Positions 6,497 to 13,378 of a DNA stretch of 14,356 nucleotides are shown here, in pieces. Source of the DNA: Candidatus Zambryskibacteria bacterium CG10_big_fil_rev_8_21_14_0_10_34_34 (GTDB lineage Bacteria; Patescibacteriota; Minisyncoccia; Phycocordibacterales; WO2-35-19); assembly GCA_002771075.1 (NCBI GenBank), contig PCXM01000019.1, positions 1 to 14,356 of the forward strand. The letters run 5' to 3'. A model generated the notes under the pieces. The model was given only the letters and a program-made list of their open reading frames with translations. It was not told the DNA's origin and did no database searches. Position 1 is the stretch's first letter; every line of letters begins with the position of its first letter. The position numbers were made by a program, and so were the translations under genes.

Positions 6497-6502
6497 GCCT
6501 GT

Positions 6503-7126
6503 ATGATTATTTCATATGGAGGAGCACAATCTTTTAAAGTCCAATTTGGGGATACTGTTTTGGCCTTTGACCCTGTTTCAAAAAAGTCTAAATTTAAAGC
6601 CAATAATTTTGGAGCGGATATTGCTTTGATTTCTTTGAATCACCCCGATATGAATGGAGTGGATCAAGTAAATCGCGGGGAAAAAGAAGTTTTTGTCATA
6701 GATGGTCCGGGTGAATACGAAACAAAAGAAGTTTTTATAAAAGGGTTAGTAAGTGCTTCCAACTACGGTGGAGAAGGTCGCATCAATACTATATATACAG
6801 TTAATTTTGAAAATATGAACCTTTGTTTTTTGGGAGCTTTGGGTGATGTCTCTATACCAAGCGAAACTAAAGCGGGGATTGACGGTGTTGATATACTTTT
6901 TGTTCCTATTGGTGGTGAAGGAGTATTAAACGCACTCGACGCTTATAAGTTTGCAGTTTCTTTAGAGCCTTCTATAATTATTCCTATGAACTATGATGAA
7001 AAATCTCTCAAGACATTTTTGAAAGAAGGTAGTGAAGAGGAGGTCAAGCTAATTGAAAAACTTACTATTAAGAAAAAAGATTTAGAAGAAAAAAAGGGAG
7101 AAATTGTTGTGCTAAAAGTTCAATAA
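6503..7126 (+). CDS. Metallo-beta-lactamase-fold protein (UlaG-like), metal site degenerate
   Basis: This 207-residue cytoplasmic protein resembles the small UlaG/Lactamase_B_3-like hydrolases common in CPR genomes: N-terminal beta strands (MIISYGGAQSFKVQFGDTVLAFDP), the GPGEYE motif (68-73), LGALGDV (110-116), DILFVPIGG (130-138) and IIIPMNY (158-164). Active members bind metal through a THxHxDH motif and later histidines. Here the equivalent stretch reads SLNHPDMN (44-51), with only H47 and D49 left, and the usual histidines before LGD and in PMHY are replaced (A112, N163). The fold seems kept but the binuclear metal site is largely lost, so a non-catalytic or altered role is likely. The ATG is set by the promoter directly in front. 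It is followed by a small membrane protein 33 bases downstream with its own -10-like box. Confidence 0.75.
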   Translation: MIISYGGAQSFKVQFGDTVLAFDPVSKKSKFKANNFGADIALISLNHPDMNGVDQVNRGEKEVFVIDGPGEYETKEVFIKGLVSASNYGGEGRINTIYTVNFENMNLCFLGALGDVSIPSETKAGIDGVDILFVPIGGEGVLNALDAYKFAVSLEPSIIIPMNYDEKSLKTFLKEGSEEEVKLIEKLTIKKKDLEEKKGEIVVLKVQ

Positions 7127-7143
7127 CTAAAATTAATCAAATA

Positions 7144-7149
7144 TATAAT
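7144..7149 (+). promoter_or_regulatory. Possible -10 box of the small membrane-protein gene
   Basis: A perfect TATAAT ends 10 bases before the ATG at 7160, predicting a leader of about 4 bases. No -35 box is evident, and the surrounding sequence is AT-rich, so chance is possible. Confidence 0.35.
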
Positions 7150-7159
7150 TGCTCTAAAG

Positions 7160-7507
7160 ATGTTAATTAAAAAATACAATTCAATAATGGAAAAATCAGA
7201 AGAGTATAGAAATAGATGGGCCTTAGGTTTGACTGTGGTTTGTTCGATTTTTATATTTATTGGTTGGGGTTTTTTTACTGGTTTTTTAAGTTTTAGAAAT
7301 GATAATCAAGTGATAGGACAAAAATCTGGGAGTCAAACTGCTTCGGTAGTTTCTGCAAAATTAGTGCCGACACCAATTGAAAATACCAAAAATACTTTTA
7401 AATCAGTTTTTAATGGAATGAAGGAGCAATATAAAGAGTTTAAAGATTCAATGGCTGATGTTTTTGTGCCTTTTATAACTGGAATTGATTTTTATGAGAG
7501 GAAATAA
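7160..7507 (+). CDS. Small single-pass membrane protein, function unknown
   Basis: 115 residues. I do not recognise a family with confidence. Visible features: a short charged N-terminus (KSEEYRNRW), one transmembrane helix at about 24-46 (LTVVCSIFIFIGWGFFTGFLSF), then a polar segment of about 65 residues rich in Lys/Gln/Ser with a helical stretch KSVFNGMKEQYKEFKDSMA. The N-terminus is probably inside and the tail outside. The second Met (7187) is an alternative start that would still leave the helix intact; 7160 is preferred because a TATAAT box sits just upstream. It lies between the MBL-fold gene and the toxin-antitoxin pair, on the same strand as gyrA. Confidence 0.65.
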   Translation: MLIKKYNSIMEKSEEYRNRWALGLTVVCSIFIFIGWGFFTGFLSFRNDNQVIGQKSGSQTASVVSAKLVPTPIENTKNTFKSVFNGMKEQYKEFKDSMADVFVPFITGIDFYERK

Positions 7508-7524
7508 TTACTATCATTTTTAAG

Positions 7525-7565
7525 TTGACAATAGTATTGTCTTTGTATATACTTTAGCAATACTA
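7525..7565 (+). promoter_or_regulatory. Strong promoter with palindromic operator for the toxin-antitoxin operon
   Basis: Perfect -35 TTGACA (7525-7530), 17-base spacer, TATACT (7548-7553). Overlapping the -35 and spacer is a palindrome GACAATA-G-TATTGTC (7527-7541). A further half-site CAATACTA (7558-7565), the reverse complement of TAGTATTG (7532-7539), lies after the -10. This layout fits autorepression by a ribbon-helix-helix antitoxin or its toxin complex. Confidence 0.7.
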
Positions 7566-7577
7566 AATTATAAAAAT

Positions 7578-7856
7578 ATGTCAAAAGTTGCTGTCAGTAT
7601 AAAAATAGACAAAGAAGTAAAAGAAAAAACCCAAAAAATGCTAAAAAAAATGGGTCTGCCTTTTTCTACTTTCATAAATGCCCAACTTCATCAATTTACT
7701 GAAAACAAGGGTGTTTATTTTGGTGAACCTTCTTATAAAATGTCTAAAGGTTTAGAAAAAACTTTAAAGAGAGTTGAAGCAGATTATAAAAATGGCAAAA
7801 ATATGTCACCCGTATTTGATAATGCAAAAGATGCAATCGAATGGCTCAATTCATAA
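7578..7856 (+). CDS. RelB/DinJ-type antitoxin
   Basis: 92 residues. The N-terminal half (SKVAVSIKIDKEVKEKTQKMLKKMGLPFSTFINAQLHQF) is a ribbon-helix-helix DNA-binding domain: one beta strand followed by two helices, with the typical GLPFSTFIN turn. The C-terminal part (about 50-92), ending in DAIEWLNS, is charged and would wrap around the toxin. Known for the family: it neutralises a RelE-type ribonuclease and represses its own promoter. The palindromic operator directly upstream and a toxin gene 15 bases downstream support this. There is no Shine-Dalgarno sequence before the ATG; the expected leader is about 18 bases. Confidence 0.88.
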   Translation: MSKVAVSIKIDKEVKEKTQKMLKKMGLPFSTFINAQLHQFTENKGVYFGEPSYKMSKGLEKTLKRVEADYKNGKNMSPVFDNAKDAIEWLNS

Positions 7857-7871
7857 TTTTTTAAAAAAAGT

Positions 7872-8138
7872 ATGAATTATTTGGTTATTTCTGATAATTT
7901 TAAGAAGAAATTTAAAAAATTTAGAAAAAATGAACAGGAGAGAATCAATAAAAGTCTTTGTCTTTTAAAAACGGATCATTTTAATCCACTTTTAGATAAC
8001 CATCACCTCAAAGGTTTTATGAAAGGTTATAGAAGTGTAGATGCTGGTGGAGATTTATTAATTATTTACAGAGAAACTGAAGACAATGTTTTTCTTGTTT
8101 CAGATTTAGGAACACATCATCAACTCTATGGAAAATAA
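7872..8138 (+). CDS. RelE/YafQ-type mRNA interferase toxin
   Basis: 88 residues, the normal length for a RelE/ParE-superfamily toxin. It has a basic N-terminal helix region (FKKKFKKFRKNEQERINKS), a central HHLKGFMKGYRSVDAGGDLLIIYRE beta-sheet segment, and the C-terminal LGTHHQLYG, resembling the catalytic GTHSxLxG ending of YafQ/YoeB/RelE-like ribonucleases. Known for these toxins: ribosome-dependent cleavage of mRNA when the antitoxin is degraded. The pair is intact. Which sub-branch (YafQ, RelE or ParE) cannot be fixed by eye, although the His-rich end favours an RNase over a gyrase poison. Confidence 0.86.
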   Translation: MNYLVISDNFKKKFKKFRKNEQERINKSLCLLKTDHFNPLLDNHHLKGFMKGYRSVDAGGDLLIIYRETEDNVFLVSDLGTHHQLYGK

Positions 8139-8141
8139 AAG

Positions 8142-8150
8142 TTATCCACA
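8142..8150 (+). promoter_or_regulatory. DnaA-box-like 9-mer upstream of gyrA
   Basis: A perfect TTATCCACA lies 4 bases after the toxin stop and about 65 bases upstream of the gyrA -35. It could be a DnaA control site for gyrA or chance. Confidence 0.35.
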
Positions 8151-8214
8151 ATTTTGGGTTTATTTGAGGTATAAGCTGAAGCTTTCTCCATAAAGGATTT
8201 TTAATTTTTTGAGC

Positions 8215-8243
8215 TTGTTTATAGGCGCGCTTTTTGCTATAAT
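8215..8243 (+). promoter_or_regulatory. gyrA promoter with perfect extended -10
   Basis: TTGTTT (8215-8220), 17-base spacer, and TGC-TATAAT (8235-8243). The predicted start is near 8250, only about 4 bases before the ATG at 8254. AAGG at 8245-8248 would lie upstream of that start, so it would not act as a Shine-Dalgarno sequence. Confidence 0.65.
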
Positions 8244-8253
8244 TAAGGTATAA

Positions 8254-10728
8254 ATGGCTAAAGAAGAAGAAAATAATTCTGGAAATATTGAGGATATAGG
8301 CGCTCAAAAGGGCGTTATTTCGCGCTCTATCGTGAGCGAAATGAAAAAATCTTTTATTGACTATGCTATGTCTGTCATCACTGATAGAGCTTTGCCTGAT
8401 GTTCGTGATGGTTTAAAACCTGTTCATCGTCGTATTCTTTATGCTATGCATACTATGGGTCTTTCATCGGCTGCTAAGACTAGAAAATCAGCGGCAGTAG
8501 TCGGAGAAGTGTTAGGAAATTATCACCCTCACGGTGATACCTCTGCTTATGAAGCGATGGTTAAAATGGCTCAAGACTTTGCTATTCGTTATCCACTTGT
8601 TATCGGTCAAGGAAATTTTGGTTCTGTTGATGGAGACAATGCGGCGGCAATGCGTTATACCGAAGCTAAAATGAGTAAAATAGCTAGTGAACTTATGCGT
8701 GATATAAACAAAGAGACAGTGGATTGGGTGCCAAACTATGATGCTACCAAAAAAGAACCATCAGTTTTACCAGCTGTCGCTCCGCAACTTCTACTCAATG
8801 GCACTTTAGGTATTGCTGTCGGTATGGCAACCAATATTCCTCCTCATAACCTTCGTGAAGTAGTAGATGCCACCTCTTTTCTCATAGACAATAAAGAGGC
8901 CACTACTGAAGATTTGTTGCAATTTGTGCAAGGACCAGACTTTCCGCTTGGAGGCGTCATTTTCAATACTAAAGATATTCATCATGCTTATGCTACCGGA
9001 CGAGGTGGCATTGTCGCTCGTGGTGTGGCTGACATAATTGAAGATAAAAATATCACCCAAATAATTATCAGCTCTATTCCTTATAGAGTAAATAAAGCGG
9101 AGCTCATAATAAAAATTGCTGACTTAGTCCGAGAGAAAAAAATTGATGGTATCAAAGGTATCAGAGATGAATCTACTAAAGATATCCGAATAGCTATTGA
9201 CCTTAAGAATGGTAGCCATCCCCAAAAAGTTTTAAATTATCTTTATAAACATACCCAACTTGAAGATATTTTTCATTTGAATCTAGTCGCTTTAGTTGAT
9301 GGAGTGCCTCAAACTTTATCTTTAAAAAGCATTTTAGAAGAATTTATAAAACATAGACAAATCGTAGTCAGAAAAAGGACCGAATTTGATTTACGTGAAG
9401 CTGAAGCTAGGGAGCATATCTTGCTTGGACTTAAAAAGGCGCTTGACCATATAGACGAAATCATTAAGTTAATCAAGAAATCAAAAGACGTAGAAGAGGC
9501 ACGAGCCAACTTGATAAAAACTTTTAAGTTTTCCGAACTTCAAGCTAACGCTATTTTAGAGATGCGTTTGCAAAAATTGGCTGGTCTGGAAAGACAAAAA
9601 ATAGAAGATGAGTTAAGTGAAGTCCAAAAATTGATAGGCGAACTAAAAACAATTTTAGCCAATCCTAAGAAAATACTTTCAATTATCAAAAAAGAGCTTT
9701 CAGATATTTCTGAAAAATATGGAGACGATAGAAGGACCAAGGTGATTAAAGGTGGAGTTAAAATACTATCTGTTGAAGATTTAATCGCTGATGAAGAAAA
9801 TACTCTCATATTGACCGCTGGTGGTTATGTTAAAAGGACCAGTCCAGACGAATACAAAAAACAAAAACGCGGGGGAGTTGGGGTGATTGATTTAGATACC
9901 AAAGAAGAAGATTTTGTTATCAATTTTTTGACTGCCAACACTCATTCTGATCTCATCTTCTTTACTGACCTTGGCAAAGCTTATCAAATAAAAATGTATG
10001 AACTTCCAGAAGGTAAAAGAGCTACTCGTGGCAAATCTATTATGAACTTTATTTCTCTTTCTGAAGGTGAAAGAGTTACTTCTATTTTACCAATGCCTAA
10101 AAACTTGAAAGAAGATAAAGACCTTTCATTGATGATGATTACCGAAGGCGGTATTGGTAAAAAAGTTAGCGCTTCTAGTTTCCATGATGTTAGAGCGAGT
10201 GGTATTATCGCTATCAAACTTGGAGAAAAAGATAAATTAATCTCTGTTTCTGGAGTGGTTAAGGGAGATTCTGGCATAGTAGTTACCTCTAAAGGTCAAT
10301 CAATAAGGTTTAAAGAAGGAGATGTCAGAGAAATGGGTCGAACCGCCACAGGAGTAAGAATAATAAAATTAAAAAAAGGTGACAAAGTGATTGGGGCTCA
10401 TGCTATCCCCAAAGAAGCTGAAAAAGATGCAGCTCTTCTTACGTTAGGGACCAATGGTTATGGCAAGAAAACCATCATCACTGAATATAAGATTCAAAAG
10501 AGAGGCGGTTCTGGTATAAAGACCAGCAATGTTACTGCTAAAACAGGCGAAATAATATCTTCTACAATGGTGACTGGTTTAGAAGAAGAAGCAGTAGCTA
10601 TGTCAAAAAAGAGTCAAGTTATCAGACTAAGTCTTTCTGAAATACCAACTCTCGGACGTTCTACTCAAGGTGTTCGTATTATGAAGCTTCGCGCCGGTGA
10701 CTCCATCGCTTCCTTTATCTGCTTATAA
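8254..10728 (+). CDS. gyrA: DNA gyrase subunit A
   Basis: 824 residues, full length. GyrA forms the breakage-reunion half of DNA gyrase (with GyrB) and introduces negative supercoils. The N-terminal domain starts [30 protein letters not shown]; the catalytic tyrosine is Y135 in [11 protein letters not shown]; the quinolone-determining region reads [12 protein letters not shown], so the positions equivalent to E. coli S83 and D87 are T96 and E100. Both are conservative and occur naturally in other bacteria, so they are not by themselves evidence of resistance. A coiled-coil segment (about 385-500) leads to the C-terminal beta-pinwheel, whose first blade has QKRGGVG near residue 535, matching the GyrA box (QRRGGKG consensus). 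This supports gyrase over topoisomerase IV ParC. It has its own strong promoter; a REP palindrome 10 bases past the stop may act as the 3' hairpin, although no T-run follows. Confidence 0.97.
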   Translation: MAKEEENNSGNIEDIGAQKGVISRSIVSEMKKSFIDYAMSVITDRALPDVRDGLKPVHRRILYAMHTMGLSSAAKTRKSAAVVGEVLGNYHPHGDTSAYEAMVKMAQDFAIRYPLVIGQGNFGSVDGDNAAAMRYTEAKMSKIASELMRDINKETVDWVPNYDATKKEPSVLPAVAPQLLLNGTLGIAVGMATNIPPHNLREVVDATSFLIDNKEATTEDLLQFVQGPDFPLGGVIFNTKDIHHAYATGRGGIVARGVADIIEDKNITQIIISSIPYRVNKAELIIKIADLVREKKIDGIKGIRDESTKDIRIAIDLKNGSHPQKVLNYLYKHTQLEDIFHLNLVALVDGVPQTLSLKSILEEFIKHRQIVVRKRTEFDLREAEAREHILLGLKKALDHIDEIIKLIKKSKDVEEARANLIKTFKFSELQANAILEMRLQKLAGLERQKIEDELSEVQKLIGELKTILANPKKILSIIKKELSDISEKYGDDRRTKVIKGGVKILSVEDLIADEENTLILTAGGYVKRTSPDEYKKQKRGGVGVIDLDTKEEDFVINFLTANTHSDLIFFTDLGKAYQIKMYELPEGKRATRGKSIMNFISLSEGERVTSILPMPKNLKEDKDLSLMMITEGGIGKKVSASSFHDVRASGIIAIKLGEKDKLISVSGVVKGDSGIVVTSKGQSIRFKEGDVREMGRTATGVRIIKLKKGDKVIGAHAIPKEAEKDAALLTLGTNGYGKKTIITEYKIQKRGGSGIKTSNVTAKTGEIISSTMVTGLEEEAVAMSKKSQVIRLSLSEIPTLGRSTQGVRIMKLRAGDSIASFICL

Positions 10729-10738
10729 AAGATATCAA

Positions 10739-10765
10739 AAGTGTCAAGGTTCAACCTTGACACTT
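10739..10765. repeat. REP palindrome 1 (downstream of gyrA)
   Basis: Perfect palindrome with core GTCAAGGTT-C-AACCTTGAC; the arms extend to 13 bp. It begins 10 bases after the gyrA stop codon. Confidence 0.9.
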
Positions 10766-10785
10766 AGATTGTAGGTCTTCAAATC

Positions 10786-10887
10786 ATGAAAAATCTCGGT
10801 CTTATTTTAAATACACCATGGACATTAATAGGTTATTATTATAAAAAATATGAAATAGAGGCACGTAGTGTCAAGGTTGAACCTTGA
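10786..10887 (+). pseudogene. Possible remnant of a small membrane-protein gene, ended by a REP copy
   Basis: ATG 10786 opens a 33-residue frame starting MKNLGLILNTPWTLIG, a plausible hydrophobic N-terminus, and ending SVKVEP-stop, where the last six codons and the TGA stop come from the REP palindrome at 10868-10890. It looks like a gene truncated by repeat insertion, or a chance ORF. No good promoter or Shine-Dalgarno sequence was found, and I do not recognise a firm family. Confidence 0.3.
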
Positions 10888-10890
10888 CAC
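10868..10890. repeat. REP palindrome 2 (3' side of the transposase)
   Basis: Perfect 11-bp arms around a central G (core GTCAAGGTT-G-AACCTTGAC), in inverted orientation relative to copies 1 and 3. GTAG, the tetranucleotide next to many enterobacterial REP hairpins, occurs at 10865-10868 at the foot of this hairpin; with one case this may be coincidence. Confidence 0.9.
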
Positions 10891-10898
10891 AAAAGTTT

Positions 10899-11531
10899 CT
10901 AATACAGATTTTCGTTATCGGCTTTGTATAATAATGTTTGTTTAATTAAATTTGCTTGACTTCCGAAGATGTCATAAATCAAATTTTTATAAATTAGTGG
11001 GAAATCAGTATTATTTGTGTAGTTACCATAACTGCTCCATTTATATTGCTCTGGTTTTATAGCAAGTTTATCTTTTACCGGGTTCATGTGTATATAAGAG
11101 GATACATATATAAGCTGGGGGTTGGATTCCACTCTAACTGATTTGAAATTACCCTGAAATAAATGGCCTATTCTTTTATGTTTTAGATTCATATACATTG
11201 AAAAACTAGTGCAAATTTTTTGTAGTAAGGTGGAAACTGGTATATCAGAAAGTTGTTCTATCAAAAGATGAAAATGATTTGGCATTAAACAAAAAGCGTG
11301 TAATCTAAATGAGTCATTCGGAAATGGAGAAATTCTTATACGCGATCTAGGGGATTTAGTTAAATTATTTTGGTTGAGAATTTTCTTTTCAATACCAAAA
11401 GATAAGCCCAATCTAAATAAAAAAGCTCTATAATCTTGTTCATCTCTAAATATTTTTTCTCTATTAACTCCTCTATTGTAAATGTGGTAAATTTCACCTC
11501 TCGCTAAATTTTTAAAATCTCTTCTTTTCAT
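10899..11531 (-). CDS. REP-associated tyrosine transposase (Y1/IS200-like HUH family)
   Basis: This 210-residue protein of the Y1_Tnp superfamily cleaves and rejoins single-stranded DNA through a tyrosine with a 5'-phosphotyrosine intermediate. Motifs: ARGEIYHIYNRGVNREKIFRDEQDYRAFL at the N-terminus; the metal-binding HUH motif HFH (86-88) in CLMPNHFHLLIEQ; KHKRIGHLFQGNFKSV (117-132); and SYIHMNPVKDKLA (145-157), where Y146 is the likely nucleophile, followed by the family's YKWSSYGNY. It appears intact and complete. Known for RAYTs: they are usually single-copy chromosomal genes associated with nearby REP hairpins. Here three REP palindromes surround the gene and one is in tsaD. The start is supported by an extended -10 (TGATATAAT) placed 7 bases upstream of the ATG. 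Confidence 0.92.
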   Translation of the reverse strand: MKRRDFKNLARGEIYHIYNRGVNREKIFRDEQDYRAFLFRLGLSFGIEKKILNQNNLTKSPRSRIRISPFPNDSFRLHAFCLMPNHFHLLIEQLSDIPVSTLLQKICTSFSMYMNLKHKRIGHLFQGNFKSVRVESNPQLIYVSSYIHMNPVKDKLAIKPEQYKWSSYGNYTNNTDFPLIYKNLIYDIFGSQANLIKQTLLYKADNENLY

Positions 11532-11538
11532 AATATGT

Positions 11539-11547
11539 ATTATATCA
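11539..11547 (-). promoter_or_regulatory. Extended -10 promoter of the transposase gene
   Basis: On the minus strand TGA-TATAAT ends 7 bases before the ATG, predicting an essentially leaderless mRNA. A TTGACA in the adjacent REP copy (11561-11556) is only 11 bases from the -10, too close for a standard -35. Confidence 0.6.
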
Positions 11548-11552
11548 AATCA

Positions 11553-11579
11553 CACTGTCAAGGTTCAACCTTGACAGTG
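11553..11579. repeat. REP palindrome 3 (5' side of the transposase)
   Basis: Perfect 13-bp arms around a central C, same core as copies 1 and 2 but with CACT/AGTG at the outer ends. It lies directly upstream of the transposase promoter. The rest of 11580-11671 shows no gene. Confidence 0.9.
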
Positions 11580-11659
11580 AAGCAGTTGTGAATAATGGTA
11601 TTTAAATCAGTTTAGTGGTAGTTCACAGTTTAGATGAGACGGTTTTGATTTGAATGTTA

Positions 11660-11665
11660 TATAAT
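11660..11665 (+). promoter_or_regulatory. -10 box of the solute-binding protein/pilin operon
   Basis: A perfect TATAAT ends 6 bases before ATG 11672. The -35 region is weak. An earlier in-frame ATG at 11654 precedes this box and would lie upstream of the transcript start, which decides for 11672. Confidence 0.5.
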
Positions 11666-11671
11666 ATAAAT

Positions 11672-12958
11672 ATGACAAAGTTTCAATTGATTTTGACTGG
11701 GATTTTTGGAGTATTTTTAATCGTAGGAGTGATAATATTTTCTTCTTATCGAGGAAGTCTTGGAAATGCAATCTCAATAGAGATATGGGGCACTATGCCT
11801 CAAACCACTTTCAATGAAGCTATCAAAGCAACGTCTCTTCACCAAAGCAAAGAATTTACTCTTCAATATGTTCAGAAAACGGAAGAAGAATTTGATGCTA
11901 GTTTTATAGAAGCTTTAGCTTCTGGTAATGGTCCAGATATCTTTATGTTGGGAAGTGAAAAGATACTCAAGCACCGCAACAAAATATTTGCTATTCCGTA
12001 TGAAGCTTTTACTACTAGACAATTTAAAGACTCTTTTATAGAAGGCGCTGAAATTTATATGGCGCCAGAAGGATTTTTAGCTTTGCCCATAACAGTCAAT
12101 CCATTAGTTATGTATTGGAACAGGTCTATCTTTACTGAAGTCAAAATCACCGAACCTCCAAAATATTGGGATGAGTTTTATAATTTAGCCAATCAGATAT
12201 CTAAAAAAGATGGCGCTTTAAATATATCAAGAAGCTTGGTCGCTTTTGGTGAATTTGGAAACATTTCTCACGCTAAAGAGATTGTTATAAACTTGGCAAT
12301 GCAAGCGGGGACGCCTGTTACTATATGGGGCAGTAACAACAAAGCCTTAAGCGTTTTTGCTGATTCTTTCAACAAATCAACCATTCCAGCTGAAGCGGCA
12401 GTCAATTTTTATACCGAATTTAGCAATCCAGCCAAATCCTCATACTCTTGGAATCGTTCTTTAAATAATTCTACCAACTACTTTTTAGGAGGTGACTTGG
12501 CTTTGTATTTTGGTTTTGCTAATGAAATAAGCAATCTTCAAATTAAAAATCCAAATCTAAATTTTGATGTGGCAACGGTGCCTACTTCTAGGGAGGGTGG
12601 AGTTAATGTCTCTTATGCTAATTTTAATTCTTTTGCCATCACCAAAGCTTCTAAAAAGATAAGCGCTGCTTTTTCTGTTATTTCTATTTTAACTGGCAAA
12701 GAAGGGGCGATGGCTTTTAGTAAAGCTTTAAGATTGCCACCAGCAAGAAGAGATCTTTTAGGACAAAGACAAATCAATTCATATGAGAGTGTTTTCTATG
12801 ATAGTGCTATCCGAGCCAAAACTTGGCTTGATCCGTCTAAAGGAGAAAGTGATATCGTCTTTAGAAATATGATAGAATCAATCACAAGTGGTAGAGCTAG
12901 GACGGGAGAAGCCGTCAATCGAGCTCATAGAGAACTCTCTACCTTATTATTAAAATGA
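11672..12958 (+). CDS. Membrane-anchored family-1 extracellular solute-binding protein
   Basis: 428 residues. An N-terminal hydrophobic helix (about 5-25, FQLILTGIFGVFLIVGVIIF) is not followed by a lipobox cysteine, so the protein is probably tethered by the uncleaved helix. The rest fits SBP_bac_1 (maltose-binding-like) proteins: SIEIWGTMP (35-43), ALASGNGPDIFML (81-93), LPITVNPLVMYWNRSIF (138-154), EPPKYWDEFYNLA (161-173) and later GGDLALYFGFANEI and PPARRDL. Known for the family: binding sugars or related solutes for ABC importers. No permease or ATPase gene is visible. Instead its stop overlaps the start of a pilin-like gene by four bases (ATGA), which implies translational coupling with the envelope cluster. 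The ligand cannot be predicted. Confidence 0.86.
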   Translation: MTKFQLILTGIFGVFLIVGVIIFSSYRGSLGNAISIEIWGTMPQTTFNEAIKATSLHQSKEFTLQYVQKTEEEFDASFIEALASGNGPDIFMLGSEKILKHRNKIFAIPYEAFTTRQFKDSFIEGAEIYMAPEGFLALPITVNPLVMYWNRSIFTEVKITEPPKYWDEFYNLANQISKKDGALNISRSLVAFGEFGNISHAKEIVINLAMQAGTPVTIWGSNNKALSVFADSFNKSTIPAEAAVNFYTEFSNPAKSSYSWNRSLNNSTNYFLGGDLALYFGFANEISNLQIKNPNLNFDVATVPTSREGGVNVSYANFNSFAITKASKKISAAFSVISILTGKEGAMAFSKALRLPPARRDLLGQRQINSYESVFYDSAIRAKTWLDPSKGESDIVFRNMIESITSGRARTGEAVNRAHRELSTLLLK

Positions 12959-13353
12959 AAAAACTATTAATCAAAAATATTTTAATTTTTTCGTTATTTT
13001 TTCTTTTTATTGTGATACCTTTTTTAGTTTCTGCTCAAGGTGGTTTTATACCTTGTGATGGTGGTCTTAGTGACGAATGCGGTTATGATGATTTATTGAT
13101 ACTGGTAAATAATGTAATAGATTGGATTATAAAGATTTCAGTCCCGATAGCGGCGGGTGTTTTTGCTTGGGCTGGTATAAAATATATGACTACTGGTATT
13201 GCTGACCAAAAATCAGCCGCTAAAGAAATGATAAAAAAGGTCTTTATTGGTTTTGTTTTTATTTTATCAGCTTGGATTATTGTTACCACTGTTACCAACA
13301 CTCTTTTGAAAGATGAATTTAAAGAGGCAGTGCCAGTCCAAGGAGTCAAATAA
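12955..13353 (+). CDS. VirB2/TrbC-like pilin or T4SS-type small membrane protein (first of four)
   Basis: 132 residues. Signal peptide at about 1-27 (LLIKNILIFSLFFLFIVIPFLVSA), a short exposed segment with two cysteines (C34, C42) that could form a disulfide, then two hydrophobic helices (about 56-79 and 95-115) joined by a polar loop containing GIADQKSAAKEM. The pattern WAGIKYMTTG...K...G....AWIIV matches the helix-loop-helix core of VirB2/TrbC-type pilins found in tandem in CPR genomes. The start codon overlaps the stop of the solute-binding gene (ATGA). There is no Shine-Dalgarno sequence, consistent with coupled translation. Confidence 0.72.
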   Translation: MKKLLIKNILIFSLFFLFIVIPFLVSAQGGFIPCDGGLSDECGYDDLLILVNNVIDWIIKISVPIAAGVFAWAGIKYMTTGIADQKSAAKEMIKKVFIGFVFILSAWIIVTTVTNTLLKDEFKEAVPVQGVK

Positions 13354-13378
13354 TTAATCAATTTTTATATATAAAATT

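Larger units (their letters stand above)
10739..11579. mobile_element. Transposase plus three flanking REP palindromes (REPtron-like unit)
   Basis: The Y1 transposase gene (10899-11531, -) has a palindrome 8 bases beyond its stop codon (10868-10890) and another 21 bases before its start (11553-11579). A third (10739-10765) forms an inverted pair with the second around 102 bases. The central base alternates C, G, C, so neighbouring copies are in opposite orientation, like BIME arrangements in enterobacteria. No terminal inverted repeats or target duplication of a classical insertion sequence are seen. Calling it a REP/RAYT unit is inference from this arrangement. Confidence 0.65.

Noticed and set aside
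8062..8307. 81-residue minus-strand ORF across the toxin end and gyrA start
   Set aside because: It overlaps the real toxin gene, the gyrA promoter and the gyrA start on the opposite strand.
8521..8553. Fluoroquinolone-resistance mutation in gyrA (T96, E100)
   Set aside because: Thr and Glu at these positions occur naturally in many bacteria; without close relatives for comparison this is not evidence of resistance.
10739..11579. CRISPR array suggested by the repeated palindromes
   Set aside because: Only a few copies at irregular distances, in alternating orientation, with no cas genes; the transposase explains them better.
12946..12961. UGA recoded as glycine (Gracilibacteria-type code)
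   Set aside because: TGA is the natural stop of the solute-binding protein exactly at the start of the next gene, and no gene in the window needs TGA read-through.
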